This document shows, in pieces, positions 1-5,809 of a stretch of 8,523 bases of DNA. Within the stretch, counting starts at the first letter, position 1. Every line of letters starts with the position of its first letter. Under the pieces are notes generated by a model that was not told the DNA's origin, searched no databases, and saw nothing but the letters and a program-made list of their open reading frames with translations. The DNA lies in assembly GCA_014523625.1 (NCBI GenBank), contig JAATVP010000014.1, forward strand, positions 1 through 8,523. Direction: 5' to 3'. The stretch is from Nitrososphaerales archaeon TH5896. GTDB lineage: Archaea; Thermoproteota; Nitrososphaeria; Nitrososphaerales; Nitrososphaeraceae. The translations under genes were made by a program, and so were the position numbers.

Positions 1-84
1 ATTATAGAGTATAATAGTCAACAAGCTATTTAGAGAATTTGTTTTGTATCGATAGCGGCAACTAGTTAATATCAATCAATCAAT

Positions 85-243
85 CTATTTTGTTGTACTT
101 GCTACTATCTGAATTAGGTCCTCTATCTGAATCGGTTTTTTTATGTATTCCGCTATGTATCTGTTCTCTTCCAACTCTCTAATGATATATTGCTTAGTCT
201 GCATATAGAATATCTCATTTGATGTCCGTGGGAATATTTGTAT
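85..243 (-). pseudogene. Possible response-regulator receiver C-terminal fragment
   Basis: A minus-strand frame is open from a TAA at 244-246 to a TAG at 85-87. Its only ATG, at 202-204, would give a 39-residue peptide. The end of the peptide reads EYIKKPIQIEDLIQIV. This resembles the last beta-strand and helix of a CheY-like receiver domain, with the conserved Lys-Pro followed by an amphipathic helix containing a DL(I/V) motif. The phosphoacceptor Asp region and the rest of the receiver are absent: upstream in the same frame there are stops at 244-246 and near 301-303. It would be a decayed response-regulator end. The match rests on a short motif by eye, so a chance ORF is possible. Confidence 0.33.
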
Positions 244-361
244 TTATCTGTCATCTCGAACTATTTTACTGTTAATCATTTTAAGTTTCTTAAATCTTCT
301 TTACTTGTCTTGTACCTGAACATTCGCTAAAGAAGGACCCCAAAGGAATTCAATCCACTGT

Positions 362-475
362 TTATTTAATTTCTGAAAAAGTAGTCGTTTGATTATTGAA
401 TATCATAATCGAGGTAATTGTTGTTAGAACGACCACGATTATAATCATATTAGGCGGTTGGTTGGTTCTGTTCAT
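362..475 (-). CDS. Possible small single-pass membrane peptide (37 aa)
   Basis: An ATG at 473-475 opens a 37-codon frame ending in TAA at 362-364. The peptide begins MNRTNQPPN, then has a strongly hydrophobic stretch (about residues 10-26, IIIVVVLTTITSIMIF), then a short polar tail ending in FSEIK. This is the shape of a one-helix membrane peptide or of the first membrane segment of a lost larger protein such as a sensor kinase. No Shine-Dalgarno sequence or well-placed TATA box is evident. No family is recognised, and it may be a chance ORF in a decayed region. Confidence 0.18.
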   Translation of the reverse strand: MNRTNQPPNMIIIVVVLTTITSIMIFNNQTTTFSEIK

Positions 476-698
476 CAAGATCAAAATGACTTCAAACTGA
501 ATATGGACCTCATAATCAAATTCCATCTATTCGCGCGAATGCATCCTCGGTATAGTTTCAAATGATGAACCCCTTTACCTACGGGACTCTAACCCCCTTG
601 AGCCTAATATTGATTTTCAAATAGGGTTCTCTAGAACTGCAAGAAATAAGTCACCGAATTCATTGGTTGTTACAAAGTTAAATGAAGTTTGCAGCATC

Positions 699-1242
699 TC
701 AAATGATATCTTGACCAAGACTGTCATCATGCCACTTTCTCATATGATTCCTGTGTGTACTCAAGTAAGCCCCAGGCTTGAAATAATGATCGTAGAAATC
801 TAGATCTATGTGTTGCGCTTGTAAATAAGTAAGCAAAAAGATGCTAGGAACGGTAGCAGGAAATTTGCCATATGTATCATAGATATACTGAGTTTGCAGG
901 GCTACACATTCTTTAATCTCATCAGTAAAAGGCCTAGCACTACTTCTTACTTTTGCACTGTCCTTTTATGCACCTGGTGTTTCGAGATTATATACACCAC
1001 CTTGAGCAAACTTTCGCTTAACAAGAGCTTCAACTGCTTCTCTCATATCCTTGTAATGTGGAGGACAGTACCCTTCAAAGACACCTGGTAAGCCTGTAGG
1101 GTTGGGTATAGAACTTCATTCCACGGATTGGGATTAGCCAATCGCCATTAATACAGTGGGTTGCATGCTCTGTCACAGCAATATCTCTCCGGTAAATTTG
1201 CACAGCCAATTCAAATTGTATAAATATAACTGATTGCCACAT
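699..1242 (-). pseudogene. Disrupted conserved-looking hypothetical gene (about 180 codons)
   Basis: Translating the minus strand gives a protein-like product in three consecutive frames. From ATG 1240-1242 the first frame reads to THCINGDW (about 1138). A second frame continues as ANPNPWNEVLYP (1138-1103). A third carries NPTGLPGVFEGYCPPHYKDM onward to a TGA at 699-701, interrupted only by a TAA at 966-968. The last part includes YGKFPATVPSIF, QAQHIDLDFYDHYF, PGAY and THRNHMRKWH. These Pro-, Tyr-, His- and Trp-rich blocks look like a genuine conserved soluble protein. I do not recognise the family. Two frameshifts and one stop suggest recent inactivation, or less likely assembly error. The 5' end overlaps the promoter and start of the divergent NHL gene. 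Confidence 0.7.
1219..1226 (+). promoter_or_regulatory. TATA box of the NHL-repeat gene
   Basis: The sequence TATAAATA lies 26-33 bases before the ATG at 1252. That is the spacing expected between an archaeal TATA box and the transcription start of a leaderless or very short-leader mRNA. This supports ATG 1252 over the upstream TTG at 1234 as the translation start. The box sits just past the 5' end of the broken minus-strand gene. Confidence 0.5.
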
Positions 1243-1251
1243 CTTTTGGAT

Positions 1252-2247
1252 ATGTCAAACTTTTCCAAAATTGGTGTTGAATCAGGCTGTCAATTTTCCA
1301 GACGGCGTGGGAGAATGCTGATATTAACGTTCCTTCCTTTAATATTCCTTATATCGCTGGTGTCCACCCCATCGACCGTTATGGGGCAAGACAATAGCAC
1401 CGAAAATATCCAGGTGTGGGGGTCGAAGGGTTCGAATCCGGGTCAATTTGTTGATCCGGCTGGAATAGTATTGGATCCTAAAGGCTTCGTCTATGTGGTA
1501 GATTCCAATAATAATCGAATACAAAAATTTGCAAGTAACGGTACCTTCCTAGATGAATGGGGAAGCTTCGGAGCAGGCCCTGGTCAGTTTAATCGACCGA
1601 TTGGAATTACAATGGACTATACTAACGGGCATATTTATGTTACAGATACTGGTAATGATAGAATACAAAAATTTGCAAGTAACGGTACCTTCCTAGACGA
1701 ATGGGGTATCTCCGGAGCAGGCCCAGGTCAGTTTAACACAGTTGTCGGAATAGACGAAGACGATGATAAACAAAATGTATATGTTACGGATATAGGTAAT
1801 AACAGAGTCCAAAGATTTACGAATGATGGCTTATTCGTTTCAGAATGGGGTACCGCTGGAGCAGGCCCCGGTCAGTTTAATAATCCTGGAAGAATCGCAC
1901 TTGATCCCTCTGGTAACCTGTTTGTTGCAGACTTTGGTAATAATCGCATTCAAAAATTTGACGAAAATGGTGAACTAATTACTACATGGGGTACCGCTGG
2001 AGCAGGCCCCGGTCAGTTTAATAATCCGACAGGCATGACAGTCCAATTTCCACAAGGGAACGTATTTGTAGCAGATAGTGGAAATAGTCGAATTCAACAG
2101 TTTGATAATGCAGGCAAATTCATTAACGAATATAGCATTGGGGAGGGTATTGGAGATATTACAAATATAGATTTAGATGTAGATTCGGAAGGCAGGATCT
2201 ACCTTACGGATCGTGGCCTAGATGTAATCAAGGTGATCTCTCCTTGA
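1252..2247 (+). CDS. Exported NHL-repeat beta-propeller protein
   Basis: The 331-residue product is a six-repeat NHL protein, expected to fold as a six-bladed beta-propeller outside the cell. The first 21 residues are polar and include RRRGR. A hydrophobic core (about residues 22-40) and a cleavage-like VMGQ (43-46) follow, so it appears to be exported; Tat use is possible but the motif is not canonical. Repeats of 47-48 residues run from residue 55 to the end, with pattern WGxxGxGPGQFxxPxGI, a hydrophobic strand with (Y/F)V(T/A)D, then GNxRIQ(K/R)F. The sixth repeat is the most divergent. NHL propellers usually bind proteins, glycans or other ligands; the ligand here is unknown. ATG 1252 was chosen because of the TATA box at 1219-1226. 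TTG 1234 would add six residues, and ATG 1315 would leave only the signal core. Two pairs of near-identical DNA repeats indicate recent internal duplication. Confidence 0.93.
   Translation: MSNFSKIGVESGCQFSRRRGRMLILTFLPLIFLISLVSTPSTVMGQDNSTENIQVWGSKGSNPGQFVDPAGIVLDPKGFVYVVDSNNNRIQKFASNGTFLDEWGSFGAGPGQFNRPIGITMDYTNGHIYVTDTGNDRIQKFASNGTFLDEWGISGAGPGQFNTVVGIDEDDDKQNVYVTDIGNNRVQRFTNDGLFVSEWGTAGAGPGQFNNPGRIALDPSGNLFVADFGNNRIQKFDENGELITTWGTAGAGPGQFNNPTGMTVQFPQGNVFVADSGNSRIQQFDNAGKFINEYSIGEGIGDITNIDLDVDSEGRIYLTDRGLDVIKVISP
1517..2027 (+). repeat. Near-identical DNA repeats within the NHL gene
   Basis: Two repeat pairs lie inside the NHL coding region. A 46-base unit at 1517 recurs at 1661 (144 bases apart, 48 codons) with a single synonymous T/C difference. 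A 41-base unit at 1846-1886 recurs identically at 1987-2027 (141 bases apart, 47 codons). Identity at synonymous positions exceeds what protein constraint needs, which implies recent duplication or gene conversion between blades. Confidence 0.85.
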
Positions 2248-2585
2248 ACATATCTAGAGAAAGTAATACAGAAATTAAAACTTCCGAATTCATGCAAGAC
2301 CCCTAATACTAGCTGCTATGCCTCCTGAATTAGGCTATTATGTCAATAAGGAGTGTAGATACTAGTACTTGACCAAGATGCGTCATTATTCTCAGCAATC
2401 ATACAATGTTCAGTACTGGAATGTCGAACATCCGGAGTTGTAAAAAAAATGGACAAACCTAAAATGATTGCGGCGAGCGGTACCGTTACTTTTGGTCTGA
2501 TCATCATAGCTTTGAGAAGAAAGTTTGAGCAAAAGTTTAGACACTAAATGATAAACTTGCACAAGTGTACATTGGAAAATTAGTC
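2248..2585. other. Intergenic region between NHL and pentapeptide genes
   Basis: Apart from the possible 32-residue peptide (2449-2547), I see no gene here. I also see no obvious terminator after the NHL stop and no convincing TATA box in front of the pentapeptide-repeat gene. Confidence 0.4.
2449..2547 (+). CDS. Possible 32-residue membrane peptide
   Basis: ATG 2449 to TAA 2547 encodes a 32-residue peptide. After a short polar N-terminus there is a hydrophobic segment (about residues 7-22, ending GLIIIAL), then a strongly basic tail RRKFEQKFRH. This fits a single-helix membrane peptide with a positive cytoplasmic tail. It ends 38 bases before the ATG of the pentapeptide-repeat gene on the same strand, so co-transcription is possible. 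No Shine-Dalgarno sequence or TATA box stands out before it. No family is recognised. Another tiny frame (2378-2443, 21 codons) just upstream has no supporting feature. Confidence 0.3.
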   Translation: MDKPKMIAASGTVTFGLIIIALRRKFEQKFRH

Positions 2586-3542
2586 ATGTCAGATCGACGC
2601 TTAAAAAATCTAGTATCTGAGCATAAGAAAGCAGTTATCACCATGATAATCGGTCTAATTGCAAGACCGATCGTTGCTGCTATACTTGTAGACTACATCA
2701 GTATAACACCAAACAGATTAGTTAAGCATTTGGAAAATGGTGAAGTAGAAGAGTTTAACAATGAAAGAAAACAAGTAAAACAACAGATAATATTTGATGG
2801 AATAGATCTTTCTAATAAAAATCTGAGGGGAACAAACTTACAGTCGTTAATTATCGTACATTCAAATCTTTCTAATGCTAATATTGAGAATTCAAATTTG
2901 ACCGATGTTCAAATATCAGGGGATTTGTCAAATACAAACTTAAGAAATGCCGATCTTTCAAGTGCTGATCTAGCTAATGCCGATTTCAACGAAGCCCCTC
3001 GACTAACAAATGCTTTACTTTATGATGCCGATCTAACTAAAGCTATTCTTTTTAATACCGATCTAATTGACGCTATTCTGTTTAATGCGAGTCTAACAAA
3101 CGCTGATCTTCGCAGCGCTGATCTAACTGATGCGATTCTTGATAGTGCCGATCTTACAAATGCGGATCTTCTCAATTCTGATTTAATAAATGCTGACTTC
3201 GACGAAGCCAGTTTAAGAAATGCTACTCTTGACGATGCAGATCTTACAAACGCTAATCTTAACAATACCGATCTATCTGGTGCTAATCTGGCACATGCAT
3301 CTCTTAAAGACGCAAATCTTGTTGGCGCCAATTTAACACATGCTGATCTTTTTAATGTTGATTTAACAAATGCTGATCTTCGTGATCCAATTTTAACACA
3401 TGCTGATCTCAGTCTAATTAAATTAAATGATTCCATATTCAATTGTGAAAGCCTGAAAACTGCTAATCTTACTAATAATGCAAACCAATTTCATATAGTC
3501 GAAAGCATAAACGGAAGCTTAAAAGAAGTCTCAAGTTGCTAA
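2586..3542 (+). CDS. Membrane-anchored pentapeptide-repeat protein
   Basis: The 318-residue product has one predicted transmembrane helix (about residues 16-38) after a basic N-terminus. A charged linker (about 43-67) containing EEFNNERKQ follows, then a long array of pentapeptide repeats of the A(D/N)LxX type from about residue 68 to 300, for example NADLSSADL, TNADLRSADL and SGANLAHASL. Such arrays fold as a right-handed four-sided beta-helix. Function varies widely across the family, and nothing here identifies a target. With basic residues on the N-terminal side, the helix may place the repeats outside the membrane, but topology is uncertain. ATG 2586 was chosen; a GTG at 2565 in the same frame would add seven residues. 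The array loses regularity near the end (TNNANQFHIVESINGS), and the protein ends in a Cys. Confidence 0.9.
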   Translation: MSDRRLKNLVSEHKKAVITMIIGLIARPIVAAILVDYISITPNRLVKHLENGEVEEFNNERKQVKQQIIFDGIDLSNKNLRGTNLQSLIIVHSNLSNANIENSNLTDVQISGDLSNTNLRNADLSSADLANADFNEAPRLTNALLYDADLTKAILFNTDLIDAILFNASLTNADLRSADLTDAILDSADLTNADLLNSDLINADFDEASLRNATLDDADLTNANLNNTDLSGANLAHASLKDANLVGANLTHADLFNVDLTNADLRDPILTHADLSLIKLNDSIFNCESLKTANLTNNANQFHIVESINGSLKEVSSC

Positions 3543-3728
3543 TAGAAAACCTGTTAGAAGTGAATGATCAAGACAATTATGTCAAACGTTATGTAATGAT
3601 AATAGTCGCCTAACTGGCTGAATTTCAATAAAAATACATTACAAAATAACAGCGTAATTCTTTTTTCTCATCTTTGCGAATGAGACGCAAGCGATTGTGA
3701 AAATGAAGAATAACCACCACTGACCAGG

Positions 3729-3986
3729 CTTGACGGTCTAGATTTCATCGCCGCAGAGTATTGGCCGAAGGCAATTCACGAAGGAAATGGTACTGCTCAG
3801 TATTTCATTACTAACAAAGCAAATGAAGAACAAAGACATGCGCTCATAGACATTTGTTTAGGCCAGGCGAAGGGAAATGGTCATTTTGCGTTATTCGCTG
3901 GTACATTCAAATATTTCCTTGAACCTCAGTTCGTCGATATCAAGGTCAATCTAGATGGAAAAAGAAGTAGTTTTTCAGAATATGGA
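3729..3986 (+). pseudogene. DUF1326-like gene fragment, both ends missing
   Basis: The plus frame carries about 86 residues that match the centre of DUF1326 proteins: LDGLDFIAAEYWPKAIHEGNG, then a segment with FITNKANEEQRHAL, then LGQAKGNGHFALFAG and FLEPQFVDIKVNLDGKRS. The family's usual parts are a Cys-containing N-terminal section and a C-terminal section of similar size. Here an in-frame TAA at 3711-3713 sits just before the match, and no ATG, GTG or TTG gives a sensible start. After about 3986 the frame stays open to a TGA at 4086-4088, but those residues do not look like the family. On the other strand they belong to a Cys-rich frame. This is therefore a truncated remnant whose right edge is a probable rearrangement junction. 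Confidence 0.75.
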
Positions 3987-4393
3987 TACTCCTGTTTTAC
4001 AAAATCTTCTACGCAGATATTTCCAATGGTCTTACAGAAGGCTGGATCATCATTGTTGAGACAGTATTTTTCAGGATTTGATTCGTGAGGGCAGATAATA
4101 TACCATGTTTGATTTCCCGATCCTGCACATAATCCAGTTTCAGCCTTCCCTTTATTAGTGGCATTATGTTGGAATTCTACACACGCTACATTATCTGGAT
4201 TGTTAGGACAATAGCTCTTTTCCCCTTCAATCAGTAATTCGCAACTTTCTTCAGTACTGTGTGATTCACAACCTGTTTGATAATTGGATCTATATGTACC
4301 CCCTTATTCAGAACATGCACTAGATCTATCTTTATCAAAAGGACGATGGTACAGTGGTCTATATTTCCACTGTCTCCGCTGTCTCGGCCGTTG
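3926..4393 (-). pseudogene. Cys-rich secreted-type protein remnant without a start
   Basis: A minus-strand frame runs open from 4393 to a TGA at 3926-3928, interrupted only by a TAA at 4304-4306. Downstream of that stop there are about 125 codons with nine regularly spaced cysteines: QTGCESH, ESCELL, SYCPNN, VACVEF, GLCAGS, IICPHE, KYCLNN, AFCKTI and NICVED. Another Cys lies just before the TAA (SSACSE). No ATG, GTG or TTG follows the TAA, and no signal peptide is in frame. In an adjacent frame, 4419 to about 4342 encodes an Asp/Gly/Ser-rich stretch ending in IDHC, which may be the original upstream part, displaced by a frameshift. The last residues overlap the DUF1326 fragment on the other strand, so the natural end is probably near 3980. 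The many Cys suggest an exported disulfide-rich protein; no family is recognised. Confidence 0.5.
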
Positions 4394-4608
4394 TCATCGC
4401 TGGCCTGCCTAACAAAAGATCATAGGACATGTAAGTGGAGCGATAATATTACGTGCCATGCAACTGCCAACCTGGAAATCGACGTTAGAGACTGGACGTT
4501 ACTAGTTAGCCACGTATTGTGTTATCATTTTCACGCTTAGGGACTTTGTTACTCTTGAACTACTGACAAAAAGATATGGTGATTGGTGGTTAAAGGATAT
4601 ATGGTATT

Positions 4609-4878
4609 CTATTTACAATGACCTTTTTTCCAACCAATCTTATATCCATTATAGAAGGCATTCGACTCGCCGTCCGGATCATATGACCAGCAATGGTCAT
4701 GATCATACCAGCCATTTTTACATCCGTTTACCCAATTTATAGACTTTCCTTGGCTCTCGCACCAGCCTTTAGAACTTAAGGATTGCGCATCTGCGGACTG
4801 ATTGATAATCAATGTTGGAGCTAACGCTAGAGATACGACTTCTAATGCGATCACTAATATACCTGTTCGAGCATTCAT
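4609..4878 (-). CDS. Small secreted four-cysteine protein
   Basis: The 89-residue product starts at ATG 4878. It has a clear signal peptide: hydrophobic core residues 6-26 and a likely cleavage after SADA or ADAQ (about 31-32). The mature part, about 57 residues, is rich in Trp, Tyr, Gly, Lys and Asp, with cysteines at 40, 53, 63 and 88 that could form two disulfides. It contains NGWYDHDHCWSYDPDG and ends in YNGYKIGWKKGHCK. A Gly-Tyr-Lys-x-Gly-Trp ending of this kind seems familiar from small exported proteins of soil Nitrososphaerota, but no function is known to me. It diverges from the CHRD gene across 66 bases and has its own TATA box at the expected distance, so it is probably expressed from a leaderless mRNA. 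Confidence 0.8.
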   Translation of the reverse strand: MNARTGILVIALEVVSLALAPTLIINQSADAQSLSSKGWCESQGKSINWVNGCKNGWYDHDHCWSYDPDGESNAFYNGYKIGWKKGHCK

Positions 4879-4899
4879 TGAATTCTTTTATTATAGTGT

Positions 4900-4907
4900 T
4901 ATATAAA
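4900..4907 (-). promoter_or_regulatory. TATA box of the small secreted protein gene
   Basis: Read on the minus strand the sequence is TTTATATA, placed 22-29 bases before the ATG at 4878. This spacing puts the transcription start essentially at the start codon, typical of leaderless archaeal mRNAs. Confidence 0.55.
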
Positions 4908-4911
4908 AATC

Positions 4912-4919
4912 TATATATA
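4912..4919 (+). promoter_or_regulatory. TATA box of the CHRD gene
   Basis: TATATATA lies 26-33 bases before ATG 4945, placing transcription start at about 4940-4945. A GGTGA just before the ATG is too close to act as a normal Shine-Dalgarno site. The box is only four bases from the one serving the divergent gene. Confidence 0.5.
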
Positions 4920-4944
4920 CATCCTAGTGATCGATAGTAGGTGA

Positions 4945-5448
4945 ATGAGAACTGAAAATAGCACCAAGGCAATTCTAACCGTAGCTCTAATATTTGGAAG
5001 TGCAGTTGCAATATCATCAATTTCAAGTACTTCGATGGTATTCGCAAACCATGAATTTGCTGCTAACCTTACAGGTCAACAGGAAGTCCCTCCAGTTGAT
5101 ACACAAGCAACAGGTGAAGCGATATTGGTTCCTGATTTGCCACTAAATCAAACAGTTTATTATTTTGTAAATGCCACAGGGATTCAAGGAGTAACAAAGG
5201 GTCATATACATAGTGGAGCTCAAGGAGAAAACGGTCCAGTCGTAGTAACCCTATTCAGCTTCGATTCTCCTCAAAATGCGGTTCTTCAAAATGGCACAAT
5301 TGCTGCAAATAACTTGGAAGGCCCAATGCAAGGAAAAACAATACCTGATTTAATAGCAGCAATGAAAAACGGCAGCACATATGTTAATTTCCATACCGAG
5401 CAGAATCCAGATGGTGAAATAAGAGGGCAATTAATGAGTACAAAGTAG
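4945..5448 (+). CDS. Secreted CHRD-domain protein
   Basis: The 167-residue product is a single CHRD domain behind a signal peptide (hydrophobic core about residues 9-31, likely cleavage after VFA, residue 34). CHRD domains were named from chordin and also occur as stand-alone exported domains in bacteria and archaea, where their role is unknown. Family hallmarks are present in order: FAANLTGQQEVPPVDTQATG (38-57), the strand YYFVNATGIQGVTKGHIHSG (72-91) with its His-Ile-His, ENGPVVVTLF (95-104), and the ending YVNFHTEQNPDGEIRGQL (146-163). Length is normal for a one-domain protein. The mature chain has five N-x-S/T sequons (41, 68, 76, 116, 142), compatible with archaeal N-glycosylation at the cell surface. 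ATG 4945 fits the TATA box at 4912-4919. Confidence 0.94.
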   Translation: MRTENSTKAILTVALIFGSAVAISSISSTSMVFANHEFAANLTGQQEVPPVDTQATGEAILVPDLPLNQTVYYFVNATGIQGVTKGHIHSGAQGENGPVVVTLFSFDSPQNAVLQNGTIAANNLEGPMQGKTIPDLIAAMKNGSTYVNFHTEQNPDGEIRGQLMSTK

Positions 5449-5541
5449 GACGTAATTCTATCTATGGAAAGATGGAATGTATGTTATTCAAGATGGTAAC
5501 CATATGAATGAGCATAATAATAATACTATAAGTGGTGTTTT

Positions 5542-5574
5542 GAACTGATACGAACTGCTATGAACTAGTTGAAC
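5542..5574. repeat. Ten-base-phased GAAC(T) repeats
   Basis: GAACT occurs at 5542, 5552 and 5562, exactly ten bases apart, with a fourth GAAC at 5571. Each unit falls on the same face of the DNA helix. The array is short and imperfect outside the core, and a chance origin is possible. Confidence 0.4.
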
Positions 5575-5664
5575 ATAGGAGGAAGTTCACTCCGAAATGT
5601 TCTGGACTTGTATGATTTTATCAAGTCGAAAATCGATGAGGGCTCTGAACCCTGAAAAGAGGTC

Positions 5665-5682
5665 AAAAATGATTCAAAAAAA
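5665..5682 (-). terminator. Possible T-rich terminator of the cyclase gene
   Basis: On the minus strand, runs of seven and five T residues (5676-5682 and 5665-5669) lie about 130 bases after the cyclase stop codon. Archaeal transcription often ends at T-rich tracts without a strong hairpin. The call rests only on base composition and position. Confidence 0.25.
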
Positions 5683-5809
5683 GATTCCACTTCCTCAGGG
5701 CACACAAATACCTCCCCCGTTTGGAACGTCAGAGCAACTCATAAGTTTCATATTAGCATTTTATTTACAATGTAACAACAACAATGAAGCATTCGTCGTA
5801 CGTAGATCT

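Larger units (their letters stand above)
1..698. other. Gene-poor left flank with possible remnants
   Basis: No intact gene of normal size is visible on either strand in this stretch. It holds a possible response-regulator tail fragment (85-243, minus) and a doubtful small membrane ORF (362-475, minus), both listed separately. A short tetranucleotide run (ATCA repeated, 70-84) lies just past the fragment's stop codon. A plus-strand frame is free of stops from 516 to about 800 but has no early start codon and no recognisable motif. With the broken gene at 699-1242, the first 1.2 kb reads as a region of gene decay. Confidence 0.5.
5449..5809. other. Intergenic region between CHRD and cyclase genes
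   Basis: This convergent gap contains no convincing gene. A short plus frame (5569-5655) encodes NVLDLYDFIKSKIDEGSEP, and after its TGA the same frame continues as a Lys/Asp/Ser-rich stretch. It could be a gene-end remnant but has no proper start or family match. The gap also contains a 10-base-phased GAAC repeat (5542-5574) and T-rich runs on the minus strand (5665-5682), listed separately. Confidence 0.4.

Noticed and set aside
560..610. Short tRNA-like sequence around ACGGGACTCTAACCCC
   Set aside because: No cloverleaf with acceptor, D and T arms can be built around it.
516..801. Plus-strand frame open for about 95 codons
   Set aside because: It has no start codon near its 5' end and no recognisable motif, and its right part is antisense to the broken gene. 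Chance openness is plausible.
894..1091. Plus-strand 65-codon ORF
   Set aside because: It is the antisense of the broken minus-strand gene, which has conserved-looking protein motifs.
1339..1524. Minus-strand 61-codon ORF
   Set aside because: It is antisense to the NHL signal peptide and first repeat.
3020..3442. Minus-strand 140-codon ORF rich in Ala/Arg/Ser repeats
   Set aside because: It is the antisense of the pentapeptide array. Its regularity comes from the repeated A(D/N)L codons on the plus strand.
3666..3685. Hairpin TCTCAT-loop-ATGAGA after a T-run, downstream of the pentapeptide gene
   Set aside because: The T-run precedes the stem on the plus strand and becomes an A-run on the minus strand, so it does not have terminator layout.
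4277..4540. Plus-strand 87-codon ORF
   Set aside because: It lacks any domain or signal pattern and lies opposite the more protein-like Cys-rich frame and its Asp/Gly-rich extension on the minus strand.
4769..5047. Minus-strand 92-codon ORF
   Set aside because: It overlaps the divergent promoter region and the start regions of two well-supported genes and has no coherent protein features.
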